Assembly (NCBI RefSeq): GCF_034355335.1
Contig: NZ_CP136422.1
Location: 1,925,001 to 1,989,000 of the forward strand
Direction: 5' to 3'
Length of the DNA stretch: 64,000 bases
Source: Blautia coccoides
Lineage (GTDB): Bacteria; Bacillota; Clostridia; Lachnospirales; Lachnospiraceae
The notes below the pieces were generated by a model that ran no database searches, was not told the origin of the DNA, and was given only the letters and a program-made list of their open reading frames with translations. The stretch's first letter is position 1, and each line of letters begins with the position of its first letter. This document shows positions 31,819 to 40,893 of this stretch, piece by piece. The position numbers and the translations under genes are program-made.

Positions 31819-33327
31819 TCAAATCATTTTTTTGATGTATTCCGTGGGTGTCATACCTGTGCATTTCCGAAAGAGCTGGCTGAAATACTGGGGATTGTTC
31901 CCGCAGCCCACGGCTTCTGCCACCATGTATACCTTCTCTGTATTTTTCTCCCCATCGCAGTGGAGCAGCAGCTCCTGGGCTTTCTCGATCCTGATCCGGT
32001 TCAGATAGGCGGAGAACTTTTCCCCGGTCTGTTTATAAAACTGCTTGCTCACATAGTCCACATTCATGAAGAGATAATTATTAGAAAGCCATTTTAAAGA
32101 CAAAGTGGAATCTGACAGGTGTTCCTTTGTGTAGGACAACAGTTTTTCAATAAACGGTTTATAGCTGCTGGAATGAGATGTGGGGAAAAAACGGTTAAAA
32201 TTTCCCCGGAAAGAGGAGAGAATCTCCTCTGTGGTCTGTGCTCTGTTGATCAGGCGGAAGAATTCCGCTCCGGTGACAGCATCCGGTTCTGAGGCTGTCT
32301 GTGATTCCTGAAAAATAATATTGGTGATCAGAAGATTTAAGAAATCCCTGTCCTCGATGGTCTCCAGAAGGGAAAATAGTTCTTCCGAAAAGGCCTCGTA
32401 GGCAACAGCTCCTGACTCGTATCTCTGGATCATGGATCTGGCGCTCAAAAGACATCCGTTATAGTTGCAGATGGGAATTCTGGTATCCCCATCCAGATAG
32501 TAGATCTTGTCATAACGGATTGATTTTTGTATCAGTGTAATGAATAGTCCGGTCAGATTCTCAAAGTGTTCTTTTTCATGCTTCAGAGACACTGTCTCCC
32601 GGGGAAAATGCAGGCTGTCCAAAAAAGCATCGCAGCCTGGACACTCACCGTGGATGTCCTTTAAGACAAACAACAGAGTGTTTTTTACATAGAACAGATG
32701 AAATAAAAATCCCGGAAAATTTTCCTGCATATATTCACTGATTTTTAAAACACAGTCCCGCACATACTGCTCCTCCAAAAAAAACAGATAGTGAAGATCA
32801 TAAGAGGTGCTGTGGAAATCCAAATAGCACTGGTAGGAATCAGCGATTTTAGAAGGATCTACCCCTCCTGTCACCCCGTCTGTCACCATGTTCCGAAACA
32901 GAGACTTCTCGAATTCAGCAGTCTGTTCCTCCACCACGGCAGACTGCTGCTGGATCAGGCAGTCTTTTTTTACATCTTCGATAGCGTCTATGATCTGTTT
33001 TTCATTACAGGGTTTCAGAAGATAGTGCCGGATTCCGTAGCGCATGGCCTGTTTGGCATACTCAAACTCTCCGTATCCTGATAATAGGATAAATTGAATG
33101 TGCTCCCGGGTATCCCTTAACTTCTCGATCAGTTCCAGTCCGGAAAGTCCCGGCATCTTAATATCAGTGAGCACGATATCCGGGTATTCGTCCAGGATCG
33201 CGTCGTAAGCCTCCAGACCGTTTTTGCACACATCCACAACCTCCACACCCAGGCTCTCCCAGTCGATCAGACTGCGGATAGATTCCCGTATGATCTTCTC
33301 ATCATCCACAATGATCAATCGTAACAT
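31819..33327 (-). CDS. YesN-type response regulator (receiver plus AraC HTH)
   Basis: A 502-residue regulator. The receiver domain spans 1-120, with phospho-acceptor Asp in DIVLTDIKMPGLSG (about 54) and Lys in YLLKPCN (about 105). A long middle region without known motifs follows, and the C-terminal AraC-type HTH ends in NPQYFSQLFRKCTGMTPTEYIKKMI. It is paired with the YesM kinase immediately upstream, and AGGAGGG precedes the ATG. Such systems activate sugar ABC operons; the obvious target is the divergent operon from 35423 and the glycosidase-like gene downstream. Confidence 0.9.
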   Translation of the reverse strand: MLRLIIVDDEKIIRESIRSLIDWESLGVEVVDVCKNGLEAYDAILDEYPDIVLTDIKMPGLSGLELIEKLRDTREHIQFILLSGYGEFEYAKQAMRYGIRHYLLKPCNEKQIIDAIEDVKKDCLIQQQSAVVEEQTAEFEKSLFRNMVTDGVTGGVDPSKIADSYQCYLDFHSTSYDLHYLFFLEEQYVRDCVLKISEYMQENFPGFLFHLFYVKNTLLFVLKDIHGECPGCDAFLDSLHFPRETVSLKHEKEHFENLTGLFITLIQKSIRYDKIYYLDGDTRIPICNYNGCLLSARSMIQRYESGAVAYEAFSEELFSLLETIEDRDFLNLLITNIIFQESQTASEPDAVTGAEFFRLINRAQTTEEILSSFRGNFNRFFPTSHSSSYKPFIEKLLSYTKEHLSDSTLSLKWLSNNYLFMNVDYVSKQFYKQTGEKFSAYLNRIRIEKAQELLLHCDGEKNTEKVYMVAEAVGCGNNPQYFSQLFRKCTGMTPTEYIKKMI

Positions 33328-33349
33328 CTATATCCCTCCTATACTGTTT

Positions 33350-35167
33350 TCACCGCTGCTGTTGCTGCGTTATATTCCCGATTCCTTCTGCTGCTGTTCC
33401 CTGAAAGGGAAGCCGGATCATGGCCACAGCAAAGCCATCCTTGTTAAAGAATTCAAGACCATACTCTTTTCCATAGGTCAGTTGGATCCGTTGGTTGATA
33501 TTGGTAAGACCAATGCCGAAGCCCTCCGGTTTGATGGTCTTGTCACTTAATTTTTCCAGTAAATGATTCGGGAAAGAAGAGCCGCTGTTCTCCACCTGAA
33601 TATACAGATACCGGCTGTCGTGATACACGCGGATCAGGATCCGGCAGGTATCTACCATCTCCTCCAGGGCATGCTGAATGGCATTTTCCACAAGAGGCTG
33701 AATGAGCAGTTTGGGAACAGGTACTTCATTCAGAGCTTCGTCCACCTCCATAGTATAGACAAGCTGATCCTCGTAGCGTGTCTCCTGGATCGTCAGGTAG
33801 CAGTGGACAAAATCAAGCTCCTGCCTGAGCGGAACGGTTTTGGAAGACTGGGACAGAGCGGCTCTCAATAAAAAGCCAAGAGCTTCTACCATTTTGGAAA
33901 TATCCTTCTCTCCGGAAGCTTTTGCCCGCCAGTTGATGGATTCCAGAGTGTTATATAGAAAATGGGGGTTGATCTGTGTCTCCAGAGCTTTTAGCTGCGC
34001 GTCCTTGACCAACAGCTCATTTTTATAGTTTACATGGATCAACTGCTGAATCTGCAGGGCCATCTGATCAAACTGCTGGTGCAGAAGCCCCAGTTCGTCT
34101 TTTCTCTCTGTATAGTCAAAAGGGAAATCGGCGGGGGAAAAGGTTGCGTCTTCACGGGCAAAGGACTGGATCTTGCAGATCAGGTTGTCAATGTGCCTGG
34201 TCAGGGAGCGGATAAAGTGCGTGGAGAGCAGGAGGCTTAACAAGATACTCAACAGAACAATGGCAACGAACAGGATTCTGGTGACTAGGATCGAATCATA
34301 GACCGTACCATAAGGAACCAGGCAGAAAAAGTCCCAGCCCACATTGGGGACTGTATTTTTGACCACAAAGTATTTGTCTCCGGACAAATTCTGGATGCGG
34401 TAGGGGTGCTCAAAGGGTTCCAGAAGCGTTTTGGAATCCTGTTCCGACAGGGTGATGCTGCTCTGGATCACGGAATCTTCGTTCGCCAGCAGATAGGAGG
34501 CCTGCCCGTATTGATTGGAAAAATGGCTGCAGTCTTCTAACATCCGTCGGCTATTTACCCGTATGATGACATATCCCAGAGAGTCCAGGCGCGCATTTTT
34601 GGTCCGCCGGATCTCCCGGACGAGAAAGAGACCATAGTCTTCGCTGTATTGTGTTACCCATGTGGAACGGCCCATGTGTCCTTTGGCGCTTTTTATCAAT
34701 TCCCGGATCACCTCAACCGGGAGCCGGTCAGACAGAGGAATATAGGTTTTGGCCATGACCTCATCCCCGGCCAGCATGATATAGGAAAGACTGTTGTTTT
34801 GGTACTGCTGCAGATAGGACTCCAGGGTGGTGCACAGAGTGCTGTAAGAGGAAGGGTCCAGCGGCTTTCCGGAATCCTTGCGCATAGACAGCATGTCCTG
34901 TAACGTATCATCCGCGATCATAGCTGTGGAGAGTGCCTGGATATTGTCAATGTGGCTGCTCAGGTTAGAGGCTGAGTAGGACAGATTATCAGCAGTGCTG
35001 CTGTATAACAGATGGTTATTGCTGCGGACAGTAAAGTAATAAGCGAGCATGGAAAACCCGCTGATCAGAAAAATACATGCCAGCACGATCAGCATGATCT
35101 TGCGCCCTAACTTAAAATTGGATATGTTTTTCTGTATTTTTGTACCTATATTTTTAATCGTAAACAT
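33350..35167 (-). CDS. YesM-type sensor histidine kinase
   Basis: A 605-residue membrane kinase. A first helix spans about residues 24-46, an extracellular sensor about 47-290, and a second helix about 292-316 (ILFVAIVLLSILLSLLLSTHF). Then come HAMP, the His_kinase domain with phospho-acceptor His in INPHFLYNTLESINWRA, and the ATPase domain (QPLVENAIQHALE, GFGIGLTNINQRI). The start at 35167 is preferred to the in-frame ATG nine bases upstream, because AAGGGAG abuts the latter and is nine bases from the former. The extracellular part probably senses a sugar, directly or through a binding protein. Confidence 0.9.
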   Translation of the reverse strand: MFTIKNIGTKIQKNISNFKLGRKIMLIVLACIFLISGFSMLAYYFTVRSNNHLLYSSTADNLSYSASNLSSHIDNIQALSTAMIADDTLQDMLSMRKDSGKPLDPSSYSTLCTTLESYLQQYQNNSLSYIMLAGDEVMAKTYIPLSDRLPVEVIRELIKSAKGHMGRSTWVTQYSEDYGLFLVREIRRTKNARLDSLGYVIIRVNSRRMLEDCSHFSNQYGQASYLLANEDSVIQSSITLSEQDSKTLLEPFEHPYRIQNLSGDKYFVVKNTVPNVGWDFFCLVPYGTVYDSILVTRILFVAIVLLSILLSLLLSTHFIRSLTRHIDNLICKIQSFAREDATFSPADFPFDYTERKDELGLLHQQFDQMALQIQQLIHVNYKNELLVKDAQLKALETQINPHFLYNTLESINWRAKASGEKDISKMVEALGFLLRAALSQSSKTVPLRQELDFVHCYLTIQETRYEDQLVYTMEVDEALNEVPVPKLLIQPLVENAIQHALEEMVDTCRILIRVYHDSRYLYIQVENSGSSFPNHLLEKLSDKTIKPEGFGIGLTNINQRIQLTYGKEYGLEFFNKDGFAVAMIRLPFQGTAAEGIGNITQQQQR

Positions 35168-35253
35168 TGACGGCATCTCCCTTTTTCTCTCGTTAAAATG
35201 TTAGCTAAATTATATAAGAAAGTGTAAAGGAAAACAATAAAATAGAGCATAAA

Positions 35254-35286
35254 GTCGGTTTTTTTACATGGGACCTCGGTTTTTTT
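35254..35286. promoter_or_regulatory. Paired TCGGTTTTTTT elements (possible YesN site)
   Basis: TCGGTTTTTTT occurs at about 35254 and again at 35276, 22 bp apart (two helix turns). The pair lies in the yesM/sugar-operon intergenic region just upstream of the operon promoter. A response-regulator dimer could bind here; this is inferred from spacing only. Confidence 0.4.
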
Positions 35287-35288
35287 TA

Positions 35289-35317
35289 TTAAGTTCTAAA
35301 ATTCGGAATGCTATAAT
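35289..35317 (+). promoter_or_regulatory. Promoter of the sugar operon
   Basis: TATAAT at 35312-35317 with a weak -35 TTAAGT (35289-35294) at 17 bp. The leader to the first start codon is about 100 nt. Confidence 0.55.
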
Positions 35318-35422
35318 GCAACCAGAAACAAGGAAACAGGACAATGTGACAGAGCAGTGGGAACAGGTCATATAAAGAGCCATAGGGGTAGATTTGAGAT
35401 TGAAATAATGGGAGGGAAAAAA

Positions 35423-36598
35423 GTGAGAGGCACAGAGAAATTAGACGCGTTGCTGAAGAATTTTGTGGAAATGGAGAGAGGGCCTGCGGGATGTGCGCTG
35501 ACAGTGAGGCTGGGTGAAGAGATCCTCTATGAGGGATATCAGGGATACGCCGATGAAGGTGCAGGTAAAAAAATCGGAAGAGATACCGTGTATCGCATGT
35601 ATTCCTGTACAAAACCCATTACGGCCGCTTCCGCTATGATCCTTTTGGAGGAGGGAAAGATTCTGTTGGATGATCCGGTGTGGTGGTATCTGCCGGAATA
35701 TAAAAATCTCACCTGCTGCCATTACGCAGGAAATAACATGGAGACCCTGATACCCGCTGCTGACATGACCATCAAGCATCTGCTCACCATGACATCGGGT
35801 TTTACCTATGACGGGGAATGTAATGGTACCCAGCGGGAGACAAAAAAAGTGCTGGATGCCATCAAACAGGAAGGTTTTGTATCCACCAGAGAATTTGCAG
35901 GAAGGCTTGCCCGGGTTCCTCTTGCTTTTCAGCCAGGGAGCCATTGGAATTACGGACTGGGACTGGATGTGATGGGAGCTGTGATCGAGGAAGCAAGCGG
36001 TATGGGATTTGGAGAATTTTTGAAAAAAAGGCTGTTTGAGCCTTTGGAGATGCCAAACACAGGATTTTTTAAGGAAGAAATCCCCCGGGAGCAGTTGGCG
36101 GTGATGTACCGGTATCAGGACGGAAAAAGACTGCCAAATGAGTCGGAAGAGTATAAATTTTCTTCTGTATACCGTCTGGAAAGCGGAGGCGGGGGATTGT
36201 TATCCACCGTGGAAGATATGTCACATTTTGCCGGAATGATGGCCAAGGGAGGCATCTGGAAGGATAAAAGGATTTTAAATTACAGATCCATTGAACTGAT
36301 GAGCAGGAATCATCTCAGGGGGGAGGCCCTGGAAGATTTCCAGGATACGCACCGCCATGGCTGGAACTTTATGTCCGGTTATGGGTATGGATTAGGCGTG
36401 AAGACCCTGATAGACCTGGCAGATTCCAACTGCCTGGGAAGTTCCGGGGAATTCAGTTGGGCCGGGGCTGCAGGGACACTTTTGTCCATGGATCCGGTAA
36501 ACAGGCTGTCTGTGGTATATGCCCATCAGCTTATGCCTGATAACCGGGAGGAGTTCTGCCATCCACGGATTTTAAATGCGGTGTACAGTATCATCTGA
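35423..36598 (+). CDS. Serine hydrolase of the beta-lactamase (class C)/esterase family
   Basis: A 391-residue cytoplasmic member of the beta-lactamase-related serine hydrolases. The catalytic SxxK is SCTK at residues 61-64, and the tail has the long RTL-like region. The second motif, usually YxN, reads NYGL (about residue 178), so it is likelier an esterase or amidase than a beta-lactamase. The start is taken as GTG at 35423, seven bases after GGGAGGG; an ATG at 35357 has no site. It heads the sugar operon, where it may cut an ester from the substrate. Confidence 0.78.
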   Translation: MRGTEKLDALLKNFVEMERGPAGCALTVRLGEEILYEGYQGYADEGAGKKIGRDTVYRMYSCTKPITAASAMILLEEGKILLDDPVWWYLPEYKNLTCCHYAGNNMETLIPAADMTIKHLLTMTSGFTYDGECNGTQRETKKVLDAIKQEGFVSTREFAGRLARVPLAFQPGSHWNYGLGLDVMGAVIEEASGMGFGEFLKKRLFEPLEMPNTGFFKEEIPREQLAVMYRYQDGKRLPNESEEYKFSSVYRLESGGGGLLSTVEDMSHFAGMMAKGGIWKDKRILNYRSIELMSRNHLRGEALEDFQDTHRHGWNFMSGYGYGLGVKTLIDLADSNCLGSSGEFSWAGAAGTLLSMDPVNRLSVVYAHQLMPDNREEFCHPRILNAVYSII

Positions 36599-36638
36599 GG
36601 CAGACAGCAAGTGTAAAAATATAGGAGGACAGAGGAAT

Positions 36639-37298
36639 ATGAGTAAATCAATCGCCATTGTGGAGACCAGCGCGGTTTCCTTTGCAGAGTTAAAAGAGCT
36701 GTGCCGGGAGATCATCCCTAATGTGAAAGTGACACAGATCATAGATGAGAGCCTGATACAGGAAGTAAATCAAAACGGAGGCCCCACACCTTTTGTAAAG
36801 CGCAGGATGTTTGAGTATTTCAGAAATGCCCAGGAGCTGGGAGTGGATCTTATCGTCAATCAGTGCTCCAGTGTGGGGGAGGCAGCGGACCAGATCGCCC
36901 CGTTTCTGAATGTTCCTATCCTGAAGATTGATGAGGCCATGGCTGAAAAAGCGGTACAGATGGGGAGAAAGATTGCAGTGGTGGCCACGGTGGAATCCAC
37001 CACAGGCCCCAGTGTCCGGCTGATCGAGAAAAAAGCAAAAGAGCTGGGCAAAGAGGTGGAGGTGGACCTGCATCTGGTGGAAGGCGCGATGATGGTTCTC
37101 ATTGAGAAAAATGACGCTGAGACACATAACAGGATGGTGCTTGGGGAAGTGGAAAAAGCCGCCAAAGAAAATGACGTGGTGGTGCTGGCCCAGGGAAGTA
37201 TGACGGTGCTTCTGCCGCTGGTAAGCAGTATAGAGACACCTGTGCTCACCAGTCCAAGGCTGTGTATCGAGAGAGTAAAAGAGATTCTTGGAGAATAG
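36639..37298 (+). CDS. Asp/Glu/hydantoin-racemase-like protein with one Cys
   Basis: A 219-residue protein of the Asp/Glu racemase superfamily. The first catalytic Cys is present (VNQCSSVG, about residue 77). The second, expected in a GCT-like motif, is replaced in VVLAQGSMTVLLP (about residue 180). A two-base racemase mechanism is therefore unlikely; one-Cys members include decarboxylases and isomerases. The ATG at 36639 has GGAGGACAGAGG upstream. The gene lies within the sugar operon, role unknown. Confidence 0.75.
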   Translation: MSKSIAIVETSAVSFAELKELCREIIPNVKVTQIIDESLIQEVNQNGGPTPFVKRRMFEYFRNAQELGVDLIVNQCSSVGEAADQIAPFLNVPILKIDEAMAEKAVQMGRKIAVVATVESTTGPSVRLIEKKAKELGKEVEVDLHLVEGAMMVLIEKNDAETHNRMVLGEVEKAAKENDVVVLAQGSMTVLLPLVSSIETPVLTSPRLCIERVKEILGE

Positions 37299-37307
37299 GA
37301 GACCGGC

Positions 37308-38222
37308 ATGAGACGAGAAGAAAAGCCCATTGACTGCCTGTTTATCGGGGGCAGCACCCAGGATCTCATGATGCGGGTGGAGCAGATGCCGGGCAGTGAC
37401 CAGAGAGTACAGGCGTCTGAGTATGTGCAGTGCTGCGGCGGCGTATCTGCCACGGCAGCGGCGGCCCATCAGAGTCTGGGAGGCGTCACAGGCATGATCA
37501 CCATTGTTGGAGAGGATGAGGCGGGGACATTTATCCGGCAGGACCTGGCGAAGCAGGGGTTTCGGGCAGTGCAGATGATCGAGACATCCCATTCCAGATC
37601 TTCTGTGAGCATGATCCTTGTGGACAGAGATGGAAGCCGAAGCATTACCCACTATGGGGGATGTATCTATGATCTGGAATTTGAGATGCTGGATAAAAAC
37701 CTTTTAAAAAGCGCGAAAGTCATCCATCTTGGTGTGATGGGGGAGAAGCTGATGGTGGATCTTGCAAAATTCTGCAGGGAAGAGGGGGAAGTCCTGCTCT
37801 CTATTGACGGGGGAAATCTTCCGAGAAAACTGGCAGATCAGCTCCTTCCCTACACGGATATCTGGATCCTGGATGAGGCCACGACAGAGAAGACTCTGGA
37901 TCTGGACGCGGAAGAAGCCTGCAGATACTATGCCTCCAGGGGAAAACAAGGGATGTTCACCGCAGTGACAAGAGGAGAAAAAGGGGCTGTGGGATTTGAT
38001 GGGGAAAGCTTTTTGTATATGGAATCTATAGACGTACCTGTGGTGGATACCACGGGGGCGGGGGATAATTACCACGGTGCTTTCCTGTATGCCCTGGGAC
38101 AGGGCTGGGAGCTTAAAAAATGTATGGAATTCGCAGGTGTTTTTGCCAGCCTGACCTGCGGCCAGATAGGCGGAAGAAAAGGGATACCTGCACTGGAAGA
38201 AGTGATAAACCGGATCGCTTGA
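37308..38222 (+). CDS. PfkB-family carbohydrate kinase
   Basis: A 304-residue sugar kinase. It has the N-terminal signature CCGGVSATAAAAHQSLGG (about 43-60) and the C-terminal DTTGAGDNYHGAFLYALG with the catalytic Asp at about 250. It would phosphorylate a keto-sugar or sugar acid before the aldolase in the same operon. It starts nine bases after the preceding stop. Confidence 0.88.
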   Translation: MRREEKPIDCLFIGGSTQDLMMRVEQMPGSDQRVQASEYVQCCGGVSATAAAAHQSLGGVTGMITIVGEDEAGTFIRQDLAKQGFRAVQMIETSHSRSSVSMILVDRDGSRSITHYGGCIYDLEFEMLDKNLLKSAKVIHLGVMGEKLMVDLAKFCREEGEVLLSIDGGNLPRKLADQLLPYTDIWILDEATTEKTLDLDAEEACRYYASRGKQGMFTAVTRGEKGAVGFDGESFLYMESIDVPVVDTTGAGDNYHGAFLYALGQGWELKKCMEFAGVFASLTCGQIGGRKGIPALEEVINRIA

Positions 38223-38247
38223 CCGGCTGTCCATAAGGAGGAAAACT

Positions 38248-39081
38248 ATGAAGCTTGGAATGTATTCAATTGAATTGGAACGCCCTACAGTGGAAGAACT
38301 GTTTCAGTCTGTAAAGTCATATGGATTTTCACAGATGCAGTTTGACTTTGGATCTGTATGTGAAGAGCAGATGCCAGAAAGGCTGGATGACAGCCTGCTC
38401 TGCAGGATACGGGCAGCCGCGGATGCCAATCAGATCCAGATCGTATCCGTGAATGGGACGTACAACATGATCCATCCGGATCCGGCAGTGCGGGAGGAAG
38501 GCACCCGGAGACTGGAAGTGATCGCAAAGGCCTGCAAGACATTGGGATGCGGTATTGTCACCCTGTGCACGGGAAGCAGAAATGCGGATAATATGTGGAA
38601 GGGCCATGAGGATAATCAACTGCCGCAGGCTATGGAAGATCTGAAAAAAACTGTGACAGAAGCACTTGCGTCTGCCAGAAAGTATGATGTGGTCCTGGGT
38701 ATTGAGTGCGAGCCAAACAACTGTATTGACTCTGCTGAAAAAGCCCAGGAGCTGTTGGAATATTTCGGATGGGACAGCCATCTTAAGATCATCATGGATG
38801 TGGCAAACCTGTTTCCGAAAGGACAGGCAAAAAAAGAACATGTGAGAGCATATATGGATGATGCATTTGAACGGCTGGGACAGCAGATCTGCCTGGCCCA
38901 CGGCAAGGATATTTTGGAGGGGGAAACGCTTCAATATACCTACGCCGGCCATGGAATCGTAGATTTTCCGTATTTTATAGAAAAGCTTGACAGGGCCGGA
39001 TATCAGGGGGGAATGATCCTTCATGGGATCAAGTCCGAGGAGGACTTCCAAAAAGCAGTTCATTTTATGTGCGGGCTATAA
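38248..39081 (+). CDS. Sugar phosphate isomerase/epimerase-type TIM barrel (1)
   Basis: A 277-residue AP-endonuclease-2-like TIM barrel of the xylose-isomerase superfamily. Metal-site blocks are VLGIECEPNN (about 150), IIMDVANLF (about 185) and ICLAHGKDI (about 213). Likely an isomerase or epimerase of a sugar or keto-sugar. One of four such proteins in this operon. Confidence 0.82.
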   Translation: MKLGMYSIELERPTVEELFQSVKSYGFSQMQFDFGSVCEEQMPERLDDSLLCRIRAAADANQIQIVSVNGTYNMIHPDPAVREEGTRRLEVIAKACKTLGCGIVTLCTGSRNADNMWKGHEDNQLPQAMEDLKKTVTEALASARKYDVVLGIECEPNNCIDSAEKAQELLEYFGWDSHLKIIMDVANLFPKGQAKKEHVRAYMDDAFERLGQQICLAHGKDILEGETLQYTYAGHGIVDFPYFIEKLDRAGYQGGMILHGIKSEEDFQKAVHFMCGL

Positions 39082-39124
39082 GTTTGTGACATAGGAAGAT
39101 AAAAAAAGAAAGAGAGGCAAAGAG

Positions 39125-39976
39125 ATGTATCAGGTATTGGATGTGCGTTTGCTGAAGATTCCGGGAACAGTGGAGGAACTGGCTCCGCTGGCAAAAAAAC
39201 ATGGTCTGGAGGGACTGGATGTCCCGGCGGCTATCCTGGATGATCCGAAGCGGGTAGAATCTGCCCAGGAGGCAATGAAAAGATATGATCTGAAATGGGG
39301 ACTTTTACCCACGGTGGAAGATTTTTTTGACGACAGCGTGGATGAGAGACGTCTGGAAAAGGCAATAGAGATTCAGAAACGATGGGCAGAGACCGGAGAA
39401 AAAATGGGGGTAAAGTATGCATACAACCATATCTGGCCCAGCAGTGTGAGGCCCTTTGATGAGAACTTTGAATGGCATGTGAGACGGCTTGAAAAGCTTC
39501 AGAAAGTGTTTACGGACTATGGAATTCTGTATGGATTTGAATGTCTGGGACCATATGAGCTGCGGGTAAAACACCCTCATCCATTTGTACATACCATAAG
39601 CGGTGTGCTGTCCATTGCGGACGCGGCGGGAGGAAAGACGGGATTCCTGTTTGACACGTATCATTGGTTCTGCGGAAGCGGCAGGGAGGATGATCTCTAC
39701 TTTGCGGCAGCGAACTGTGACCGTATGGTGAATTTGCATCTGAATGACGGAGCTGCAGGAAAAGGGCCGGATGAACAGGAAGATCAGGTCAGGGCCATGC
39801 CTATGACTACAGGGGTCATCGACGCCGCGAGAATCTACCAGCTCTTTGAAAAATACGGATACCAGGGGCCGGCTATGCTGGAGCCTATGATCCCCACCAC
39901 AGACCGGTTTGCCGTTCAGGATCCTGAGACCAGTATTATCCAGTCGGCAGAAGCCTTCAGGCGTTGTGAAAGATGA
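39125..39976 (+). CDS. Sugar phosphate isomerase/epimerase-type TIM barrel (2)
   Basis: A 283-residue member of the same superfamily, with YGFECLGPYELR (about 138), GFLFDTYHWFCGSG (about 175) and MVNLHLNDG (about 203) supplying metal ligands. It is not a recent duplicate of the preceding gene. AAAGAGAGGCAAAG precedes the ATG. Confidence 0.82.
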   Translation: MYQVLDVRLLKIPGTVEELAPLAKKHGLEGLDVPAAILDDPKRVESAQEAMKRYDLKWGLLPTVEDFFDDSVDERRLEKAIEIQKRWAETGEKMGVKYAYNHIWPSSVRPFDENFEWHVRRLEKLQKVFTDYGILYGFECLGPYELRVKHPHPFVHTISGVLSIADAAGGKTGFLFDTYHWFCGSGREDDLYFAAANCDRMVNLHLNDGAAGKGPDEQEDQVRAMPMTTGVIDAARIYQLFEKYGYQGPAMLEPMIPTTDRFAVQDPETSIIQSAEAFRRCER

Positions 39977-39994
39977 CAGCAGAGGAGAGATGAG

Positions 39995-40870
39995 ATGAGT
40001 GTAAAAGAAATTTTATTAAAAGCAAGAGATGAGAGATACGCGGTGGGGTCTTTTTCAGCCAGATATCTTACGAATATCAGCCCTGTACTGCAGGCAGCCC
40101 AGAATTTAAATTCACCGGTGATCGTACAGGTATCCCAGAAAGAGCTGAAACGGTATGGAGGCAGTTGTGAGGAGTTTGCGCGGGAATACAGGCGCTGTGA
40201 AAAAGAACTGGATATCCGGGTGCCAGCAATACTGCATCTGGATCACACAAAGGATCTTCAGGTGATCCGGGATGCAGTTGCAGCCGGTTTTGACAGCGTG
40301 ATGATCGATGCCTCGGAATATGAACTGGACAAAAATATTTCCATTGTAAAAGAGGTGGCGAAATACGCTCACAGCTACGGTGTGGAAGTGGAGGCAGAGC
40401 TGGGAAAAATCTCCTCCAATGACAGGATAGAGACGGATTCCAGTACGGAGCTGTACACAGATCCCGATGAAGCAGCAGAATTTGTGGATGCAACGGACGT
40501 AGATCTGCTGGCAGTCTCCGTGGGAACAGTACACGGGGCTTATCTGACTAGAAAACCCCATATCGAATTAAAACGTATTGAGGAGATACGGAGAAGGGTG
40601 GATCTGCCTCTGGTACTCCACGGGGCCTCCGGGGTTCCGGCACAGTTGGTGCAGGATGCTATTACACTTCCAAATGGCGGGGTGAGCAAGATCAATATTG
40701 CTACGGATCTGGAGCAGGCCTTTTTAAACGCGCTGGGTCTGTCACAATCCATCACCAACGAAGACGTTCCGAAAATCGGAGAGGCAGAGTTAAAGCTGGC
40801 GCACCAGGCTGTGACAGAGCTGGTGGAGGACAAGATGACACACTACCTTTTAAGCAGCGGACGGGTTTAA
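39995..40870 (+). CDS. Class II ketose-bisphosphate aldolase family protein
   Basis: A 291-residue zinc aldolase (fructose-1,6-bisphosphate/tagatose-bisphosphate aldolase family). Zn ligands are seen in HLDHTKD (about 80-86), VGTVHGAYL (about 178) and LHGASGVP (about 207). The PfkB kinase upstream could make the phosphorylated ketose for it. The exact substrate is not known. Confidence 0.88.
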   Translation: MSVKEILLKARDERYAVGSFSARYLTNISPVLQAAQNLNSPVIVQVSQKELKRYGGSCEEFAREYRRCEKELDIRVPAILHLDHTKDLQVIRDAVAAGFDSVMIDASEYELDKNISIVKEVAKYAHSYGVEVEAELGKISSNDRIETDSSTELYTDPDEAAEFVDATDVDLLAVSVGTVHGAYLTRKPHIELKRIEEIRRRVDLPLVLHGASGVPAQLVQDAITLPNGGVSKINIATDLEQAFLNALGLSQSITNEDVPKIGEAELKLAHQAVTELVEDKMTHYLLSSGRV

Positions 40871-40893
40871 GAGAGGAAGAGGGATCCAATACT

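Noticed and set aside
35423..36598. Beta-lactamase resistance gene
   Set aside because: There is no signal peptide, the YxN motif is altered, and it heads a sugar operon; the family is mostly esterases and peptidases.
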